Source of the DNA: Demequina activiva
GTDB taxonomy: Bacteria; Actinomycetota; Actinomycetes; Actinomycetales; Demequinaceae
Direction of reading: 5' to 3'
Length of the DNA: 64,000 nt
NCBI RefSeq assembly: GCF_016862815.1
Contig: NZ_BONR01000002.1
Coordinates: forward strand, 434,001 to 498,000
This document shows positions 55,017 through 63,702 of this stretch, piece after piece (the stretch's first letter is position 1; each line of letters begins with the position of its first letter). Under the pieces are notes generated by a model. The model had not been told where the DNA came from. It saw nothing but the letters and a program-made list of their open reading frames with translations, and searched no databases. The position numbers were made by a program, and so were the translations under genes.

Positions 55017-56752
55017 TGCGGCTCCAGGTCTGGGCCCCCACGGCCGATGCGGTGGTCGCCGTGATCGGCGAGCCCGACGGCGAGCGTGACCGTGCCGTGC
55101 TGACGCGCGGTGACGACGGATGGTGGACGGGCCCGGAGGTGCCGCCTGGCACCGACTACGCGTTCGAGGTCGACGGCGAGGGTCCCTGGCCGGACCCGCG
55201 CAGCGCGGAGCAGCCGTACGGCGTCCACGGTCCGTCGCGAGCCTTCGATCCGGGACGCCACCGCTGGCAGGACTCCGGATGGGGCGGTGTGGACGCGCTG
55301 GGATCGGTCCTCTACGAGCTCCACGTGGGCACGTTCACTCCCACCGGCACGCTCGACGCTGCGATCGTCCAGCTCCCCGATCTCAAGGCCACCGGGATCG
55401 ACATCGTGGAGCTCATGCCGCTCGCCCCCTTCCCGGGCAGGCGCGGCTGGGGCTACGACGGGGTCTCGCTCTACGGCGTGCACGAGGCGTACGGCGGGCC
55501 CGAGGCCCTCCAGCGCTTCGTGGACGCCGCGCACCGCGCCGGCCTGGGCGTCTGCCTCGACGTCGTGTACAACCACCTGGGACCGGACGGCAACTACCTC
55601 TCGAAGTTCGGTCCGTACTTCACGGATGCGCATGACACCCCGTGGGGCTGGGCGGTGAACGTCGACCAGGACGAGGCGGATGGCATGCGCCGCTTCATCT
55701 GCGACAACGCGCTACGGTGGTTCGAGGACTTCCACGTGGACTGCTTGCGTCTCGATGCGGTGCATGAGATCCGCGACGACTCGCCACGCCACATCCTCGC
55801 GCAGCTCTCGGACGAGACGGCCGCGCTGTCAGAGCGGCTGGGGCGACCGCTGTCTCTGGTCGCGGAATCGGACCTGAACGACGCGCGCATGGTCACGCCC
55901 ACCTCGCAGGGGGGACTGGGCATGACGGCGCAGTGGAACGACGATGTGCACCACGCGATCCACGCGTACCTCACGGGCGAGCGACACGGATACTACGTCG
56001 ACTTCGGCTCCGTCGAGGCGCTCGACAAGGTGTTCCGCTCCGTGTTCTGGCACGACGGCACGCACTCGCCGTTCCGGGGCCGCACCTGGGGCGCGCCCGT
56101 CGCGCCGGAGGTGGACCGTCGCCGCTTCGTGGTGTGCGCCTCGAACCACGATCAGGTGGGGAACAGGGCCATCGGCGACCGCCCCTCCTCCTCGCTCTCC
56201 CCTGGTGCGCAGGCGACGTCGCTCGCGCTGGTGCTGCTGTCGCCGTTCACCCCCATGCTGTTCATGGGCGAGGAGTACGGCGAGACCCGGCCCTTCATGT
56301 TCTTCACCGATCACGACGAGCCGCTGGGCAGCGCCGTGAGCGAGGGGAGGATGAGCGAGTTCGGCGGGCACGGCTGGGAGGAGCTCTATGGGGGCTCGGT
56401 GCAGGTGCCAGACCCCCAGGACCGCCTCACCTTCCTGCGTTCCAAGCTCGGTTCCGGCATCGGTGCCGCGAGCGCTGGCCACGACGCGATCCGCGCCTGG
56501 GTCGCGGACCTGATGGCGCTGCGCCCGCTCATCGGCCCTCGCGAGGCGTGGGAGGCGCACCCGCCGGCGATCTCCGAGTCCGCGCCCCGCGCGCTCACCC
56601 TGCACGGTCCCGTGACCGTGCATGCGAACCTGACCGATGCGCCCATCACCGTCGAGGGATCGTCTCCCCTGGCGACATTCGGCGAGGTCTCGCACCACGA
56701 CGGCGCTCTCACTCTCGCTCCGGACGCGGTCGCGGCTGTCGCCGCGGCCTGA
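55016..56752 (+). CDS. treZ: Maltooligosyl trehalose trehalohydrolase
   Basis: TreZ (GH13) releases trehalose from the TreY product. The 578-residue protein begins MRLQVWAPTADAVVAVIG, the E/CBM48-like N-terminal domain with no extra head, then region I CLDVVYNHLGPDGNYL, region II VDCLRLDAVHEI, the Glu motif LVAESDLNDARM, and CASNHDQVGNRAIGDRP, a TreZ marker. PFMFFTDHDEPL is also typical. TGATG links it to treY, so the two are co-translated. Confidence 0.96.
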   Translation: MRLQVWAPTADAVVAVIGEPDGERDRAVLTRGDDGWWTGPEVPPGTDYAFEVDGEGPWPDPRSAEQPYGVHGPSRAFDPGRHRWQDSGWGGVDALGSVLYELHVGTFTPTGTLDAAIVQLPDLKATGIDIVELMPLAPFPGRRGWGYDGVSLYGVHEAYGGPEALQRFVDAAHRAGLGVCLDVVYNHLGPDGNYLSKFGPYFTDAHDTPWGWAVNVDQDEADGMRRFICDNALRWFEDFHVDCLRLDAVHEIRDDSPRHILAQLSDETAALSERLGRPLSLVAESDLNDARMVTPTSQGGLGMTAQWNDDVHHAIHAYLTGERHGYYVDFGSVEALDKVFRSVFWHDGTHSPFRGRTWGAPVAPEVDRRRFVVCASNHDQVGNRAIGDRPSSSLSPGAQATSLALVLLSPFTPMLFMGEEYGETRPFMFFTDHDEPLGSAVSEGRMSEFGGHGWEELYGGSVQVPDPQDRLTFLRSKLGSGIGAASAGHDAIRAWVADLMALRPLIGPREAWEAHPPAISESAPRALTLHGPVTVHANLTDAPITVEGSSPLATFGEVSHHDGALTLAPDAVAAVAAA

Positions 56753-56765
56753 CGCGAAGCGAGGC

Positions 56766-56948
56766 TCAGGCGCCGAGCGCCTGAAATCCCTCGTAGACCA
56801 TGAACGCCGGCCACACCAGGCCCTGGAAGAATGCGCCTACGTGCTCCCAGAAGCCGTCGGCGACCTGCCAGTAGTACACGATCGCACCAAAGATGCCGAT
56901 CCCGTAGATGGCGCCTCCACCCGCTGCTGCCGAACCGCCGTTGCTCAT
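56766..56948 (-). CDS. Small membrane protein (60 residues)
   Basis: The ATG at 56948 has GGAGGGACAGG directly upstream. The 60-residue product has a Gly/Ala-rich head (SNGGSAAAGGGA), one hydrophobic stretch AIYGIGIFGAIVYYWQVA (about 13-30) and a second, WEHVGAFFQGLVWPAFMVYEGFQAL, that may lie along or through the membrane. This size and pattern are found in many actinobacterial genomes without known function. It is divergent from the PPK2 gene and convergent with treZ. A hairpin TCAGGCGC/GCGCCTGA covers its stop codon. Confidence 0.75.
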   Translation of the reverse strand: MSNGGSAAAGGGAIYGIGIFGAIVYYWQVADGFWEHVGAFFQGLVWPAFMVYEGFQALGA

Positions 56949-57028
56949 GTCCTGTCCCTCCGTCGGGCCGCTCGCTGACGATCCCTGTCTAGCAGTGCGC
57001 ACGCCGCACCGCGCGGCGTGCGGTGCAC

Positions 57029-57034
57029 TAGCGT
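57029..57034 (+). promoter_or_regulatory. Possible -10 box of the PPK2 gene
   Basis: TAGCGT in the setting CACTAGCGTGGAG, identical to the one before pabB, about 38 bases before the ATG, which here has its own ribosome site. Confidence 0.45.
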
Positions 57035-57071
57035 GGAGGCACCATCACGCACGGCCAACGAGGAGCCGCCC

Positions 57072-57941
57072 ATGGGCAAGAGATCGCACTGGCGCGAGCA
57101 CCCGGCGCACGCACTGCGCGTCGACCACGGCTTCCGCCTCGAGAGCTTCGATGCCGCCGCGACGCCGGGTTTCGAGGGCGCGCAGAAGCATGCCGAGCGT
57201 CTGATGGAGCGGCGAGGCGCGGACCTCGCCGAGCTGCAGGAGCGGCTGTACGCCCACGGCCGTGCGGGCGGGGATCGCTCGATGCTGCTCGTGCTGCAGG
57301 GCATGGACACTGCGGGCAAGGGCGGGATCGTCCGCCACGTTCTCGGCATGGTCGATCCGCAGGGCGTGGCGAGCAGAGGGTTCGGCGTGCCCACCGAGGA
57401 GGAGCGCGCGCATCACTTCCTGTGGCGCATCGACCGAGCGCTGCCGCAGGCCGGGCGCATCGGCGTGTTCGACCGCTCGCACTACGAGGACGTGCTGGTG
57501 GTGCGGGTCCACGGTCTGGTGCCCGAGGCCGTCTGGCAAGGCCGCTACTCGGAGATCAACGAGTGGGAGGCGCAGGTGGCTGAGCGGGGCACGACCATCG
57601 TGAAGTGCGCGCTCATGGTGTCGCCGGAGGAGCAGCTGAACCGCATCGAGGAACGCCTGGAGCGCCCGGACAAGCACTGGAAGTACAACCCTGGCGACCT
57701 GGACGAGCGCGCGCATTGGCCCGCGTACATGGAGGCCTACCAGGCTGTGCTGGACCGGACCTCGACGCCGAGCGCGCCGTGGCACGTGATCCCTGCGGAC
57801 AACAAGTGGTACGCGCGACTCGCCGTCACGGAGCTGCTGGCCTCGGCACTGGAGTCACTCGAGCTCGGGTGGCCGCAGGCCGACTTCGACGTTCAGGCGG
57901 AGCGGGAGCGGATCGCGCGGCTGCGCTCCAAGGAGGTCTGA
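57072..57941 (+). CDS. Polyphosphate kinase 2 family protein
   Basis: PPK2 enzymes move phosphate between polyphosphate and nucleotides. The ATG at 57072 with AGGAG eight bases upstream gives 289 residues. Motifs: Walker A LQGMDTAGKGGIVRHVLG (about residues 79-96), the lid and Asp block RIGVFDRSHYEDVLVVRVHG, the KHWKYNPGDLDER loop, and the final PWHVIPADNKWYARL. Single-domain form. Sequence alone does not settle whether it prefers NMP or NDP. It stands alone between the small membrane protein and zapE. Confidence 0.93.
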   Translation: MGKRSHWREHPAHALRVDHGFRLESFDAAATPGFEGAQKHAERLMERRGADLAELQERLYAHGRAGGDRSMLLVLQGMDTAGKGGIVRHVLGMVDPQGVASRGFGVPTEEERAHHFLWRIDRALPQAGRIGVFDRSHYEDVLVVRVHGLVPEAVWQGRYSEINEWEAQVAERGTTIVKCALMVSPEEQLNRIEERLERPDKHWKYNPGDLDERAHWPAYMEAYQAVLDRTSTPSAPWHVIPADNKWYARLAVTELLASALESLELGWPQADFDVQAERERIARLRSKEV

Positions 57942-58016
57942 GGGCCCGTTGCCCCGTCGGGCCGCCTGAACCTCGGTGGTGACGCTGCCGGACCGCATGC
58001 CCCACGGGCCCGTGAC

Positions 58017-59000
58017 CTACTCCCCCGCGACCATCGCGAGCAGGCGGCTCAGCGCGCGGTAGTACTTCTTGCGGAATCCGCCTCGAAGCATGTCCTGCGA
58101 GAAGATCTCCCCCAGGGAATGGCCCGACGCGATGATGCGCACGTCCCGGTCGTACAGACGGTCGACCAACGACACCACGCGCAGCGCCTGAGCCTGGTCG
58201 GGCAAGGGCGTGACGCCGCGCAGCCCGAGCACGGCGACCCCCTCGACGTAGGCGCCGTAGCGGCTCGGGTGGACGTGCGTCAGGTCCTCCATGAGCGCGC
58301 CCCAGTCCTCGCACGCGGCATCGTCCCCGGCACACGCGCTGAGCACCTGGTCCACGGTGGCGGGCGCCGGGAAGGCGAGGTCGCCTCGGCCCCTGTAGTC
58401 CGGGCCGTCGATGGTGATCACCTCGAACACATGCGAGAGGGCCTGGATCTCGCGCTTGAAGTCGTCGGCGGCGAAGCGGCCCTGGCCCAGCGAGCCCGGG
58501 AGGGTGTTGGAGGTCGCGGCGATCGCCACCCCGGCATCGGCGAGCTCGCGCATGAGCCGTGCCATCAGCACCGTGTCGCCAGGATCGTCGAGCTCGAACT
58601 CGTCGATGCACACCACCGAGAAGTCCTGGAGCGCCGCACGGGTGGACTGGAAGCCCAGGGCTCCCACCAGGTGCGTGTACTCGACGAAGGTGCCGAAGAC
58701 CGCGCTCCGTCCCACCTCGTGAGCAAGCGCCGCCAGCAGGTGGGTCTTGCCGACGCCGAATCCGCCGTCGAGGTAGATCCCGCGTCCCCCGCTCGCCCGC
58801 CGCAGCGCGCCCAGCCCGCGGCGCCCCACCCCTTTCGCGAACGCCCTCACCTCGGCGACGGCCGCCTCCTGACTGGGAAAGTCCGGATCCGGGACGTAGG
58901 AGGCGAACGTGGCCTTCGCGAAGTGCGGTGGGGGGACCAGCGCCGCGATGAGAGCCTCGGGCTCGACGTGCGGTCGCCGTCCGACGAGGCGAGCGGTCAT
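58017..59000 (-). CDS. zapE: ZapE / AFG1-like cell division ATPase
   Basis: ZapE-type AAA+ ATPases act near the Z-ring in proteobacteria; AFG1 is the mitochondrial homologue. The ATG at 59000, seven bases after TAGGGT, gives 327 residues; the frame to 59099 overlaps the next gene. Motifs: LDGGFGVGKTHLLAALAHE (Walker A, about 74-92), VVCIDEFELDDPGDT (Walker B), and the family segment AATSNTLPGSLGQGRFAADDFKREIQAL. The end FSQDMLRGGFRKKYYRALSRLLAM is typical. Role in actinobacteria not established. Confidence 0.92.
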   Translation of the reverse strand: MTARLVGRRPHVEPEALIAALVPPPHFAKATFASYVPDPDFPSQEAAVAEVRAFAKGVGRRGLGALRRASGGRGIYLDGGFGVGKTHLLAALAHEVGRSAVFGTFVEYTHLVGALGFQSTRAALQDFSVVCIDEFELDDPGDTVLMARLMRELADAGVAIAATSNTLPGSLGQGRFAADDFKREIQALSHVFEVITIDGPDYRGRGDLAFPAPATVDQVLSACAGDDAACEDWGALMEDLTHVHPSRYGAYVEGVAVLGLRGVTPLPDQAQALRVVSLVDRLYDRDVRIIASGHSLGEIFSQDMLRGGFRKKYYRALSRLLAMVAGE

Positions 59001-59007
59001 GCACCAC

Positions 59008-59013
59008 ACCCTA
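59008..59013 (-). promoter_or_regulatory. -10 box of a leaderless zapE transcript
   Basis: TAGGGT followed by seven bases and the zapE ATG. Confidence 0.55.
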
Positions 59014-59061
59014 CTGACGCGCGAGCGCTCCGCCGGGCACCGAACCCCCGGCCCGGCGCGA

Positions 59062-60276
59062 CTAGTGCCCGGTCTCCGTGGCCTCCGGATAGAACTCACG
59101 GTACTTGCGGCGGTAGTTGAACGTGAGGGCGGCGATGGTCAGGCGCCGGCGCAGCGAACCATCGGCAGGGTTGTGCAGCGGGCGTGCGACGCCGCGCTTC
59201 GCGACCTTCGCCACCCGCGCCCTCAGCGATCCGTCGAGGAGGTAGCGCAGGAGCAGCGAGAGCGGCACGACCGAGTACAGGACCTCGCTCGTGGCACGGA
59301 CGGGCTCGATCTCCTCGCCATCGAGGTCCGCCGTCACGAACCAAGCGGGGTTCGCGCCGGCCGCGGTCACGTACCAGTTGTTGCGGCCGATGCGCGGGTT
59401 GACCTCGAAGAACACATGCTGCCCGGTGCGTGGATCGCGCTTGTAGTCCGCGTTCGCGAAGCCGCGGTAGTCGACGCGTTCGAGGTAGCGCACCATGGCG
59501 TCCATCGCGTCCGAGTACGGCTCGGTGAGGATCGCCGCAGGAACGCCCAGCGTCCCCGGCGTGTGCTCCTCGAGCAGCACGCGGCCCGTGCACAGCAGCG
59601 TGACCTCGCCGCGGGAGTCGCGGTACGCGGTCAGCGAGCGCATCTGCGTCTCGTCGCCAGGGATGAACTCCTGGAGCAGATAGGTGCCGGCGAACTCCGA
59701 CGAGCCGATGCGCGCGAGGAGGTCGTCGACCTCCGCTCGGGTCGCCAGGTGCTGCACCTTGAGCTTCCCCGGATACTCCGCGCGATGGTGCTCGGCAGAT
59801 GAGCTCGCCTTGCCGATCACCGGGTAGGTCAGGGCGTCGAGGTCGCCGTCGGGCACGCCGCGGCCGGAGTCGAAGCGCACCGGAACCGTCAGCGGGACCG
59901 GGATGCCCAGCGCCAGGCAGTCCTCCTGGAACGCCTCCTTCGACTCGACGCGTGCGAACGCGCCCGCGGAGCACAGGGGGATCTCGAAGTGTGGCTCGAG
60001 CTCTGCCCGCCTGGCGATGATCGACTCGACGTACCAATCCGCGTTGGACAGCAGCACGAGCCGCTCTCCCGCGCGCTCCTGAGCGAGCTCGACGAGCGAG
60101 GCGACCAGTGCATCGGCGTCGTCCACGTCTGCGATGCGGACGTCCGCGATGCGCGTGTCCGCGAATGCGCGCGTCTGGAGCCTGGACACCACCACGCCAC
60201 GCACCCCCGAGTGATCGTGGAAAGCGCGCAGCAGCGCGTAGGCGCCGATGTCGCCACCCACCACGACGGGGATCAC
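59062..60276 (-). CDS. ATP-grasp carboxylate-amine ligase
   Basis: The GTG at 60276 (GAGAGGCGG upstream) gives 404 residues beginning VIPVVVGGDIGAYALLRAFHD, a pre-ATP-grasp fold with a Gly-rich turn. The ATP-grasp core shows YPVIGKASSS (lysine), TYLLQEFIPGDETQMRSL, and the metal site HVFFEVNPRIGRNN (Glu and Asn). The protein resembles the predicted ATP-grasp group that includes peptidoglycan cross-bridge ligases such as D-aspartate ligase. The C-terminal 70 residues are basic and helix-forming and may bind the membrane. Substrate is not known from sequence. It follows gnd, 35 bases before the gnd stop overlaps its start region. Confidence 0.8.
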   Translation of the reverse strand: MIPVVVGGDIGAYALLRAFHDHSGVRGVVVSRLQTRAFADTRIADVRIADVDDADALVASLVELAQERAGERLVLLSNADWYVESIIARRAELEPHFEIPLCSAGAFARVESKEAFQEDCLALGIPVPLTVPVRFDSGRGVPDGDLDALTYPVIGKASSSAEHHRAEYPGKLKVQHLATRAEVDDLLARIGSSEFAGTYLLQEFIPGDETQMRSLTAYRDSRGEVTLLCTGRVLLEEHTPGTLGVPAAILTEPYSDAMDAMVRYLERVDYRGFANADYKRDPRTGQHVFFEVNPRIGRNNWYVTAAGANPAWFVTADLDGEEIEPVRATSEVLYSVVPLSLLLRYLLDGSLRARVAKVAKRGVARPLHNPADGSLRRRLTIAALTFNYRRKYREFYPEATETGH

Positions 60277-60311
60277 GCGTGCCGCCTCTCGGTGAGCGCC
60301 AGCGGCGCGGC

Positions 60312-61748
60312 TCAGGCCTCGACCTCGGAGCGATCGCCCGACCACAGCGTGTGGAAGGTGCCCTCGCCGTCGATGCGCTTGTACGTGTGCGCGCCGAAGA
60401 AGTCACGCTGGCCCTGGATCAGTGCGGCCGGCAGGCGCTCCGCGCGCAGCGAGTCGTAGTACGCGAGCGACGAGGAGAAGGCGGGGGCAGGCACGCCCGT
60501 GAGAGCGGACTGCGCGACCACCCGGCGCCACGACGAGACGCCGTTCGCGACCGCGTCGACGAAGTACGGGTCGACCAGCAGGCTGGGAAGGGACGCGTCG
60601 CGCTCGAACGCCTCCGTGATGCGGTCCAGGAAGCGCGCCCGGATGATGCAGCCCTCGCGCCAGATCTTCGCCATGTCGCCCTTGACGATGTTCCAGCCGA
60701 ACTCCTCGGACGCCGCCTGGATCTGGTCGAATCCCTGCGCGTAGGCGACCACCTTCGAGGCGTAGAGCGCGAGTCGCACGTCCTCGACGAACGCCTCGCG
60801 GTCCTCGAGCGCGAACGGCTCGGTGTGCGCGGCGAGCACCCCGCGCGCGGCCTGGCGCTGCGCGACCTGCGAGGAGATGGCGCGAGCGAACGTCGCCTCG
60901 GCGATGCCCGTCACCGGTACGCCGAGGTCGAGCGCGGACTTGACGGTCCAGCGGCCGGTGCCCTTCTGACCGGCCTCGTCCTTGATCACGTCCACGAGCG
61001 CCTTGCCCGTGCGTGCGTCGGTCTGGCGCAGCACCTCGGCGGTGATCTCGATCAGGAAGGACTCGAGGTCGCCCTGGTTCCACTCGGCGAAGATGTCCGC
61101 GATCTCGGCAGGCTCGAGGTCGAGTCCCGTGCGCAGGAGGTCGTAGGCCTCGCCGATGAGCTGCATGTCCGCGTACTCGATGCCGTTGTGCACCATCTTG
61201 ACGAAGTGCCCGGCACCGTCGGGGCCGATGTGCACGCAGCACGGCGTGCCGTCCTCCGCCTTGGCGGCGATCTTCTCGAGGATCGGTCCCAGGGTGACGT
61301 ACGACTCAGCCGGTCCACCAGGCATGATCGAGGGTCCCAGGAGGGCGCCCTCCTCGCCGCCCGAGACGCCCGAGCCCACGAAGTGCAGACCCTTCGCGGC
61401 GAGGTCCTTCTCGCGGCGCATGGTGTCCGTGTAGAGCGCGTTGCCGGCGTCGACGATGATGTCGCCCTGATCCAGCAGCGGGGTGAGCGCGTCGATCACG
61501 GCGTCGGTGGGGCCGCCTGCCTGGACCATCACGACGACCTTGCGCGGCTTCTCGAGCGACGCAACGAAGTCCTCGAGCGACTCCGCGCCGATGAAGTCGC
61601 CCTCGGATCCGTGCTCCTCGACCAGGGAGTGCATCTTCTGGGGCGAGCGGTTGTGCACCGCCACCGTGAACCCGTTGCGGGCGAAGTTGCGGGCCAGATT
61701 GCGGCCCATCACCGCGAGTCCGGTCACACCGATCTGAGCAAGCGCCAT
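60312..61748 (-). CDS. gnd: 6-phosphogluconate dehydrogenase, decarboxylating (NADP)
   Basis: Gnd makes ribulose 5-phosphate, CO2 and NADPH in the pentose phosphate pathway. The ATG at 61748 with AAGGA eight bases upstream gives 478 residues, the long form. Motifs: IGVTGLAVMGRNLARNFARNG with VHNRSPQK (NADP site, Asn-Arg-Ser), FVGSGVSGGEEGALLGPSIMPGG (substrate loop), and FVKMVHNGIEYADMQ with the catalytic lysine. The C-terminal RRDFFGAHTYKRID is characteristic. The ATP-grasp gene follows in the same direction. Confidence 0.97.
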   Translation of the reverse strand: MALAQIGVTGLAVMGRNLARNFARNGFTVAVHNRSPQKMHSLVEEHGSEGDFIGAESLEDFVASLEKPRKVVVMVQAGGPTDAVIDALTPLLDQGDIIVDAGNALYTDTMRREKDLAAKGLHFVGSGVSGGEEGALLGPSIMPGGPAESYVTLGPILEKIAAKAEDGTPCCVHIGPDGAGHFVKMVHNGIEYADMQLIGEAYDLLRTGLDLEPAEIADIFAEWNQGDLESFLIEITAEVLRQTDARTGKALVDVIKDEAGQKGTGRWTVKSALDLGVPVTGIAEATFARAISSQVAQRQAARGVLAAHTEPFALEDREAFVEDVRLALYASKVVAYAQGFDQIQAASEEFGWNIVKGDMAKIWREGCIIRARFLDRITEAFERDASLPSLLVDPYFVDAVANGVSSWRRVVAQSALTGVPAPAFSSSLAYYDSLRAERLPAALIQGQRDFFGAHTYKRIDGEGTFHTLWSGDRSEVEA

Positions 61749-61793
61749 GATTGCGTCCTTCAACGTCAAGGGGGGTCGGGGTACGCGCCTAGC

Positions 61794-61799
61794 CTAGTG
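61794..61799 (-). promoter_or_regulatory. Possible -10 box of gnd
   Basis: TAGGCT on the minus strand, about 45 bases before the gnd ATG in the 107-base divergent gap with the DUF3000 gene. Confidence 0.4.
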
Positions 61800-61843
61800 G
61801 GCGCTCACCGCGTGGCGAACCCGTGGCCGCACAAGCGCACACC

Positions 61844-61849
61844 TAGGCT
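61844..61849 (+). promoter_or_regulatory. -10 box of a leaderless DUF3000 transcript
   Basis: TAGGCT followed by six bases and the ATG at 61856, with no ribosome site. Confidence 0.5.
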
Positions 61850-61855
61850 CAACGC

Positions 61856-62416
61856 ATGGCACGCGACCACGCCTCGGCGCCGCCCCTGTTCCAGGAGGCC
61901 CTGCGGTCGCTTCAGCACGCCCGCACACGCGCCGATGTGACACTGGTCGAGACGCCGGCGCCGTCCCGCATCGCCCCGTTCGCGATCGCGATCGAGGGTG
62001 AGGTGAACGCTCCGGACACGGAGGCGTCAGGGCGGTTCGTCGTGCTGCATGACCCCGACGGCCAGGAGGCATGGGAGGGCGTGCTGCGGATCGTGGCGCT
62101 CGTGAAGGCACAGGTCGAGGACGAGGTGGGCGGCGACGACATGTGGTCTGACGTGGCGTGGTCGTGGCTGGGCGAGGCGCTCGAGGGCGTGCCCCACCAT
62201 GCGCGCAGCGGCACGGTCACGAAGGTGACGTCGCGCTCGTACGGCGATCTCGCCTCGCGACCCTCGCAGGTCCAGGTCGAGCTGCGAGTGTCCTGGACCG
62301 CGGAGGACGCCGACCTGGAGCCCCACATCGTCGCCTGGACGGACCTGCTGGCCGCCTGCGCCGGCGTACCCCCGCTTCCCGAAGGAGTGAGCATGCTGCC
62401 CGGAGCCGCCCGGTGA
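61856..62416 (+). CDS. DUF3000-family protein
   Basis: A 186-residue protein of the actinobacterial DUF3000 family. Recognised by LFQEALRSLQHARTRADVTLVETPAPSRIAPFAIAIEGEV at the start, RFVVLHDPDGQEAWEGVLRIVALVKAQVE in the middle and WLGEALEGVPHHARSGTVTKVTSRSYGDLASRPSQVQVELR, where it matches the family closely. Function unknown; no membrane segment or known active site. The gene directly precedes the RNase D-like gene with a GTGA overlap, a pairing kept in many actinobacteria along with dxs. Confidence 0.92.
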   Translation: MARDHASAPPLFQEALRSLQHARTRADVTLVETPAPSRIAPFAIAIEGEVNAPDTEASGRFVVLHDPDGQEAWEGVLRIVALVKAQVEDEVGGDDMWSDVAWSWLGEALEGVPHHARSGTVTKVTSRSYGDLASRPSQVQVELRVSWTAEDADLEPHIVAWTDLLAACAGVPPLPEGVSMLPGAAR

Positions 62417-63669
62417 CCGAGACGACGCCGGAGGAGGAGACCCCTCCCACTCCCCTGCTCGAACCCGCCGAGGGCGTGCCCGACGTCATCGAGACCGAGG
62501 AGCAGCTGGCCGCGATGGCCGAGCGGTTCGCCGCGGGGCATGGGCCGATCGCGGCGGACGCGGAACGCGCCTCAGGCTTCCGCTACGGACAGGCCACGTA
62601 TCTCGCGCAGTTCAAGCGCGCCGGGGCGGGCATCGCTCTGATCGACACGGACGCGCTCCCCGACCTGTCGTCCCTCAACGCGGCGTTCGGTGACGCCGAG
62701 TGGGTGTTCCACGCCGCCAGCCAGGACCTGCCCGGCATGCGCGACCTGGGCCTGACCCCGGCATCGGTCTTCGACACGGAGCTGGCCGCACGCCTGCTCG
62801 GCTGGCCCAAGGTGGGGCTGGCCGCGGTGGTCGAGCGCGAGCTCGGCTTCGCGCTCGCCAAGGAGCACTCGGCGCAGGACTGGTCCACCAGGCCGCTGCC
62901 GCACTCGTGGCTCGTGTACGCCGCCTTGGACGTGGAGGTTCTGCTGGACCTGCGCGACGGCCTCCACGCACACCTGGTCGAGGCCGGCAAGCTGGAGTGG
63001 GCGCGCCAGGAGTTCGAGGCGGTGCGCACGGCTCCCCCGCCCGAGCCGCGTGTCGATCCGTGGCGGCGCACCTCTGGCTCCCATCAGATCCGCGACCAGC
63101 GTGGCCTGGCGATCGTCAAGTCTCTGTGGGAGGCGCGCGACAAGGATGCGCAGCGTCGGGACGTCTCCCCCGGGCGGGTGCTGCGCGACGCGGCGATCGT
63201 GGCCGCGGCTCAGGCCAGGCCCGCCTCGCTGGATGCCCTGCTGCGCGTGCGCGAGTGGCAGTCCAAGGGCACCAAGCGGCGTGCCCCCCACTGGTATCCC
63301 GCGATCGAAGCGGCCATGGCCCTGCCCGACCGGGAGCTGCCCCCCAAGCGCGGGCCGCGCGGAGACGGTCCTCCGCAGCCGCGCATGTGGCGCGAGAAGC
63401 GGCCCGACGCCGCCGCGCGACTGGCGCATGCTCGTGACGATGTGACCGCGCTCGTCGAGAGGCACGATGTCCCCGCGGAGAACCTCCTGCAGCCCGACGC
63501 CCTGCGCCGATGCTGCTGGGAGTACCGCGGCGGTGGCGAGCAGTGGATTCGCGACTTCCTGGCTGGGCGCGGGGCGCGTCCGTGGCAGATCGACCTGCTC
63601 GCGCCGATGCTCGCGGAGTCCTTCGACGCGGCCGAGGCGGAGTCGGAGGCGGACGCGAGCGAGGACTGA
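62413..63669 (+). CDS. RNase D-like 3'-5' exonuclease with HRDC domain
   Basis: The GTG at 62413 overlaps the DUF3000 stop and gives 418 residues. The exonuclease part has the DEDD residues in PIAADAERASGFRYGQATYLAQF (Asp-x-Glu), the AEWVFHAASQDLPGMRDLG motif (Asp), and SWLVYAALDVEVLLDLRD (Tyr-x3-Asp). The HRDC domain follows at about 210-285 (RGLAIVKSLWEARDKDAQRRDVSPGRVLRDAAIVAAA). It should trim tRNA or other structured RNA 3' ends. The acidic tail (EAESEADASED) is low complexity. Longer than E. coli RNase D by a C-terminal extension. Confidence 0.93.
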   Translation: MTETTPEEETPPTPLLEPAEGVPDVIETEEQLAAMAERFAAGHGPIAADAERASGFRYGQATYLAQFKRAGAGIALIDTDALPDLSSLNAAFGDAEWVFHAASQDLPGMRDLGLTPASVFDTELAARLLGWPKVGLAAVVERELGFALAKEHSAQDWSTRPLPHSWLVYAALDVEVLLDLRDGLHAHLVEAGKLEWARQEFEAVRTAPPPEPRVDPWRRTSGSHQIRDQRGLAIVKSLWEARDKDAQRRDVSPGRVLRDAAIVAAAQARPASLDALLRVREWQSKGTKRRAPHWYPAIEAAMALPDRELPPKRGPRGDGPPQPRMWREKRPDAAARLAHARDDVTALVERHDVPAENLLQPDALRRCCWEYRGGGEQWIRDFLAGRGARPWQIDLLAPMLAESFDAAEAESEADASED

Positions 63670-63676
63670 GCCGACG

Positions 63677-63690
63677 CGGCCTCGGGGCCG
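63677..63690. terminator. Small hairpin between the HRDC gene and dxs
   Basis: CGGCC and GGCCG pair around TCGG in the 33-base convergent gap. Short, and without a T-run. Confidence 0.35.
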
Positions 63691-63702
63691 AGTGCCGCTC
63701 CG

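Noticed and set aside
57942-58016. Terminator between the PPK2 gene and zapE
   Set aside because: GGGCCCGT (57942) and ACGGGCCC (58004) are complementary but 54 bases apart, too far for a convincing intrinsic terminator.
60108-61940. A 610-codon open frame on the plus strand opposite gnd
   Set aside because: Antisense shadow of gnd and the ATP-grasp gene, both with clear family motifs.
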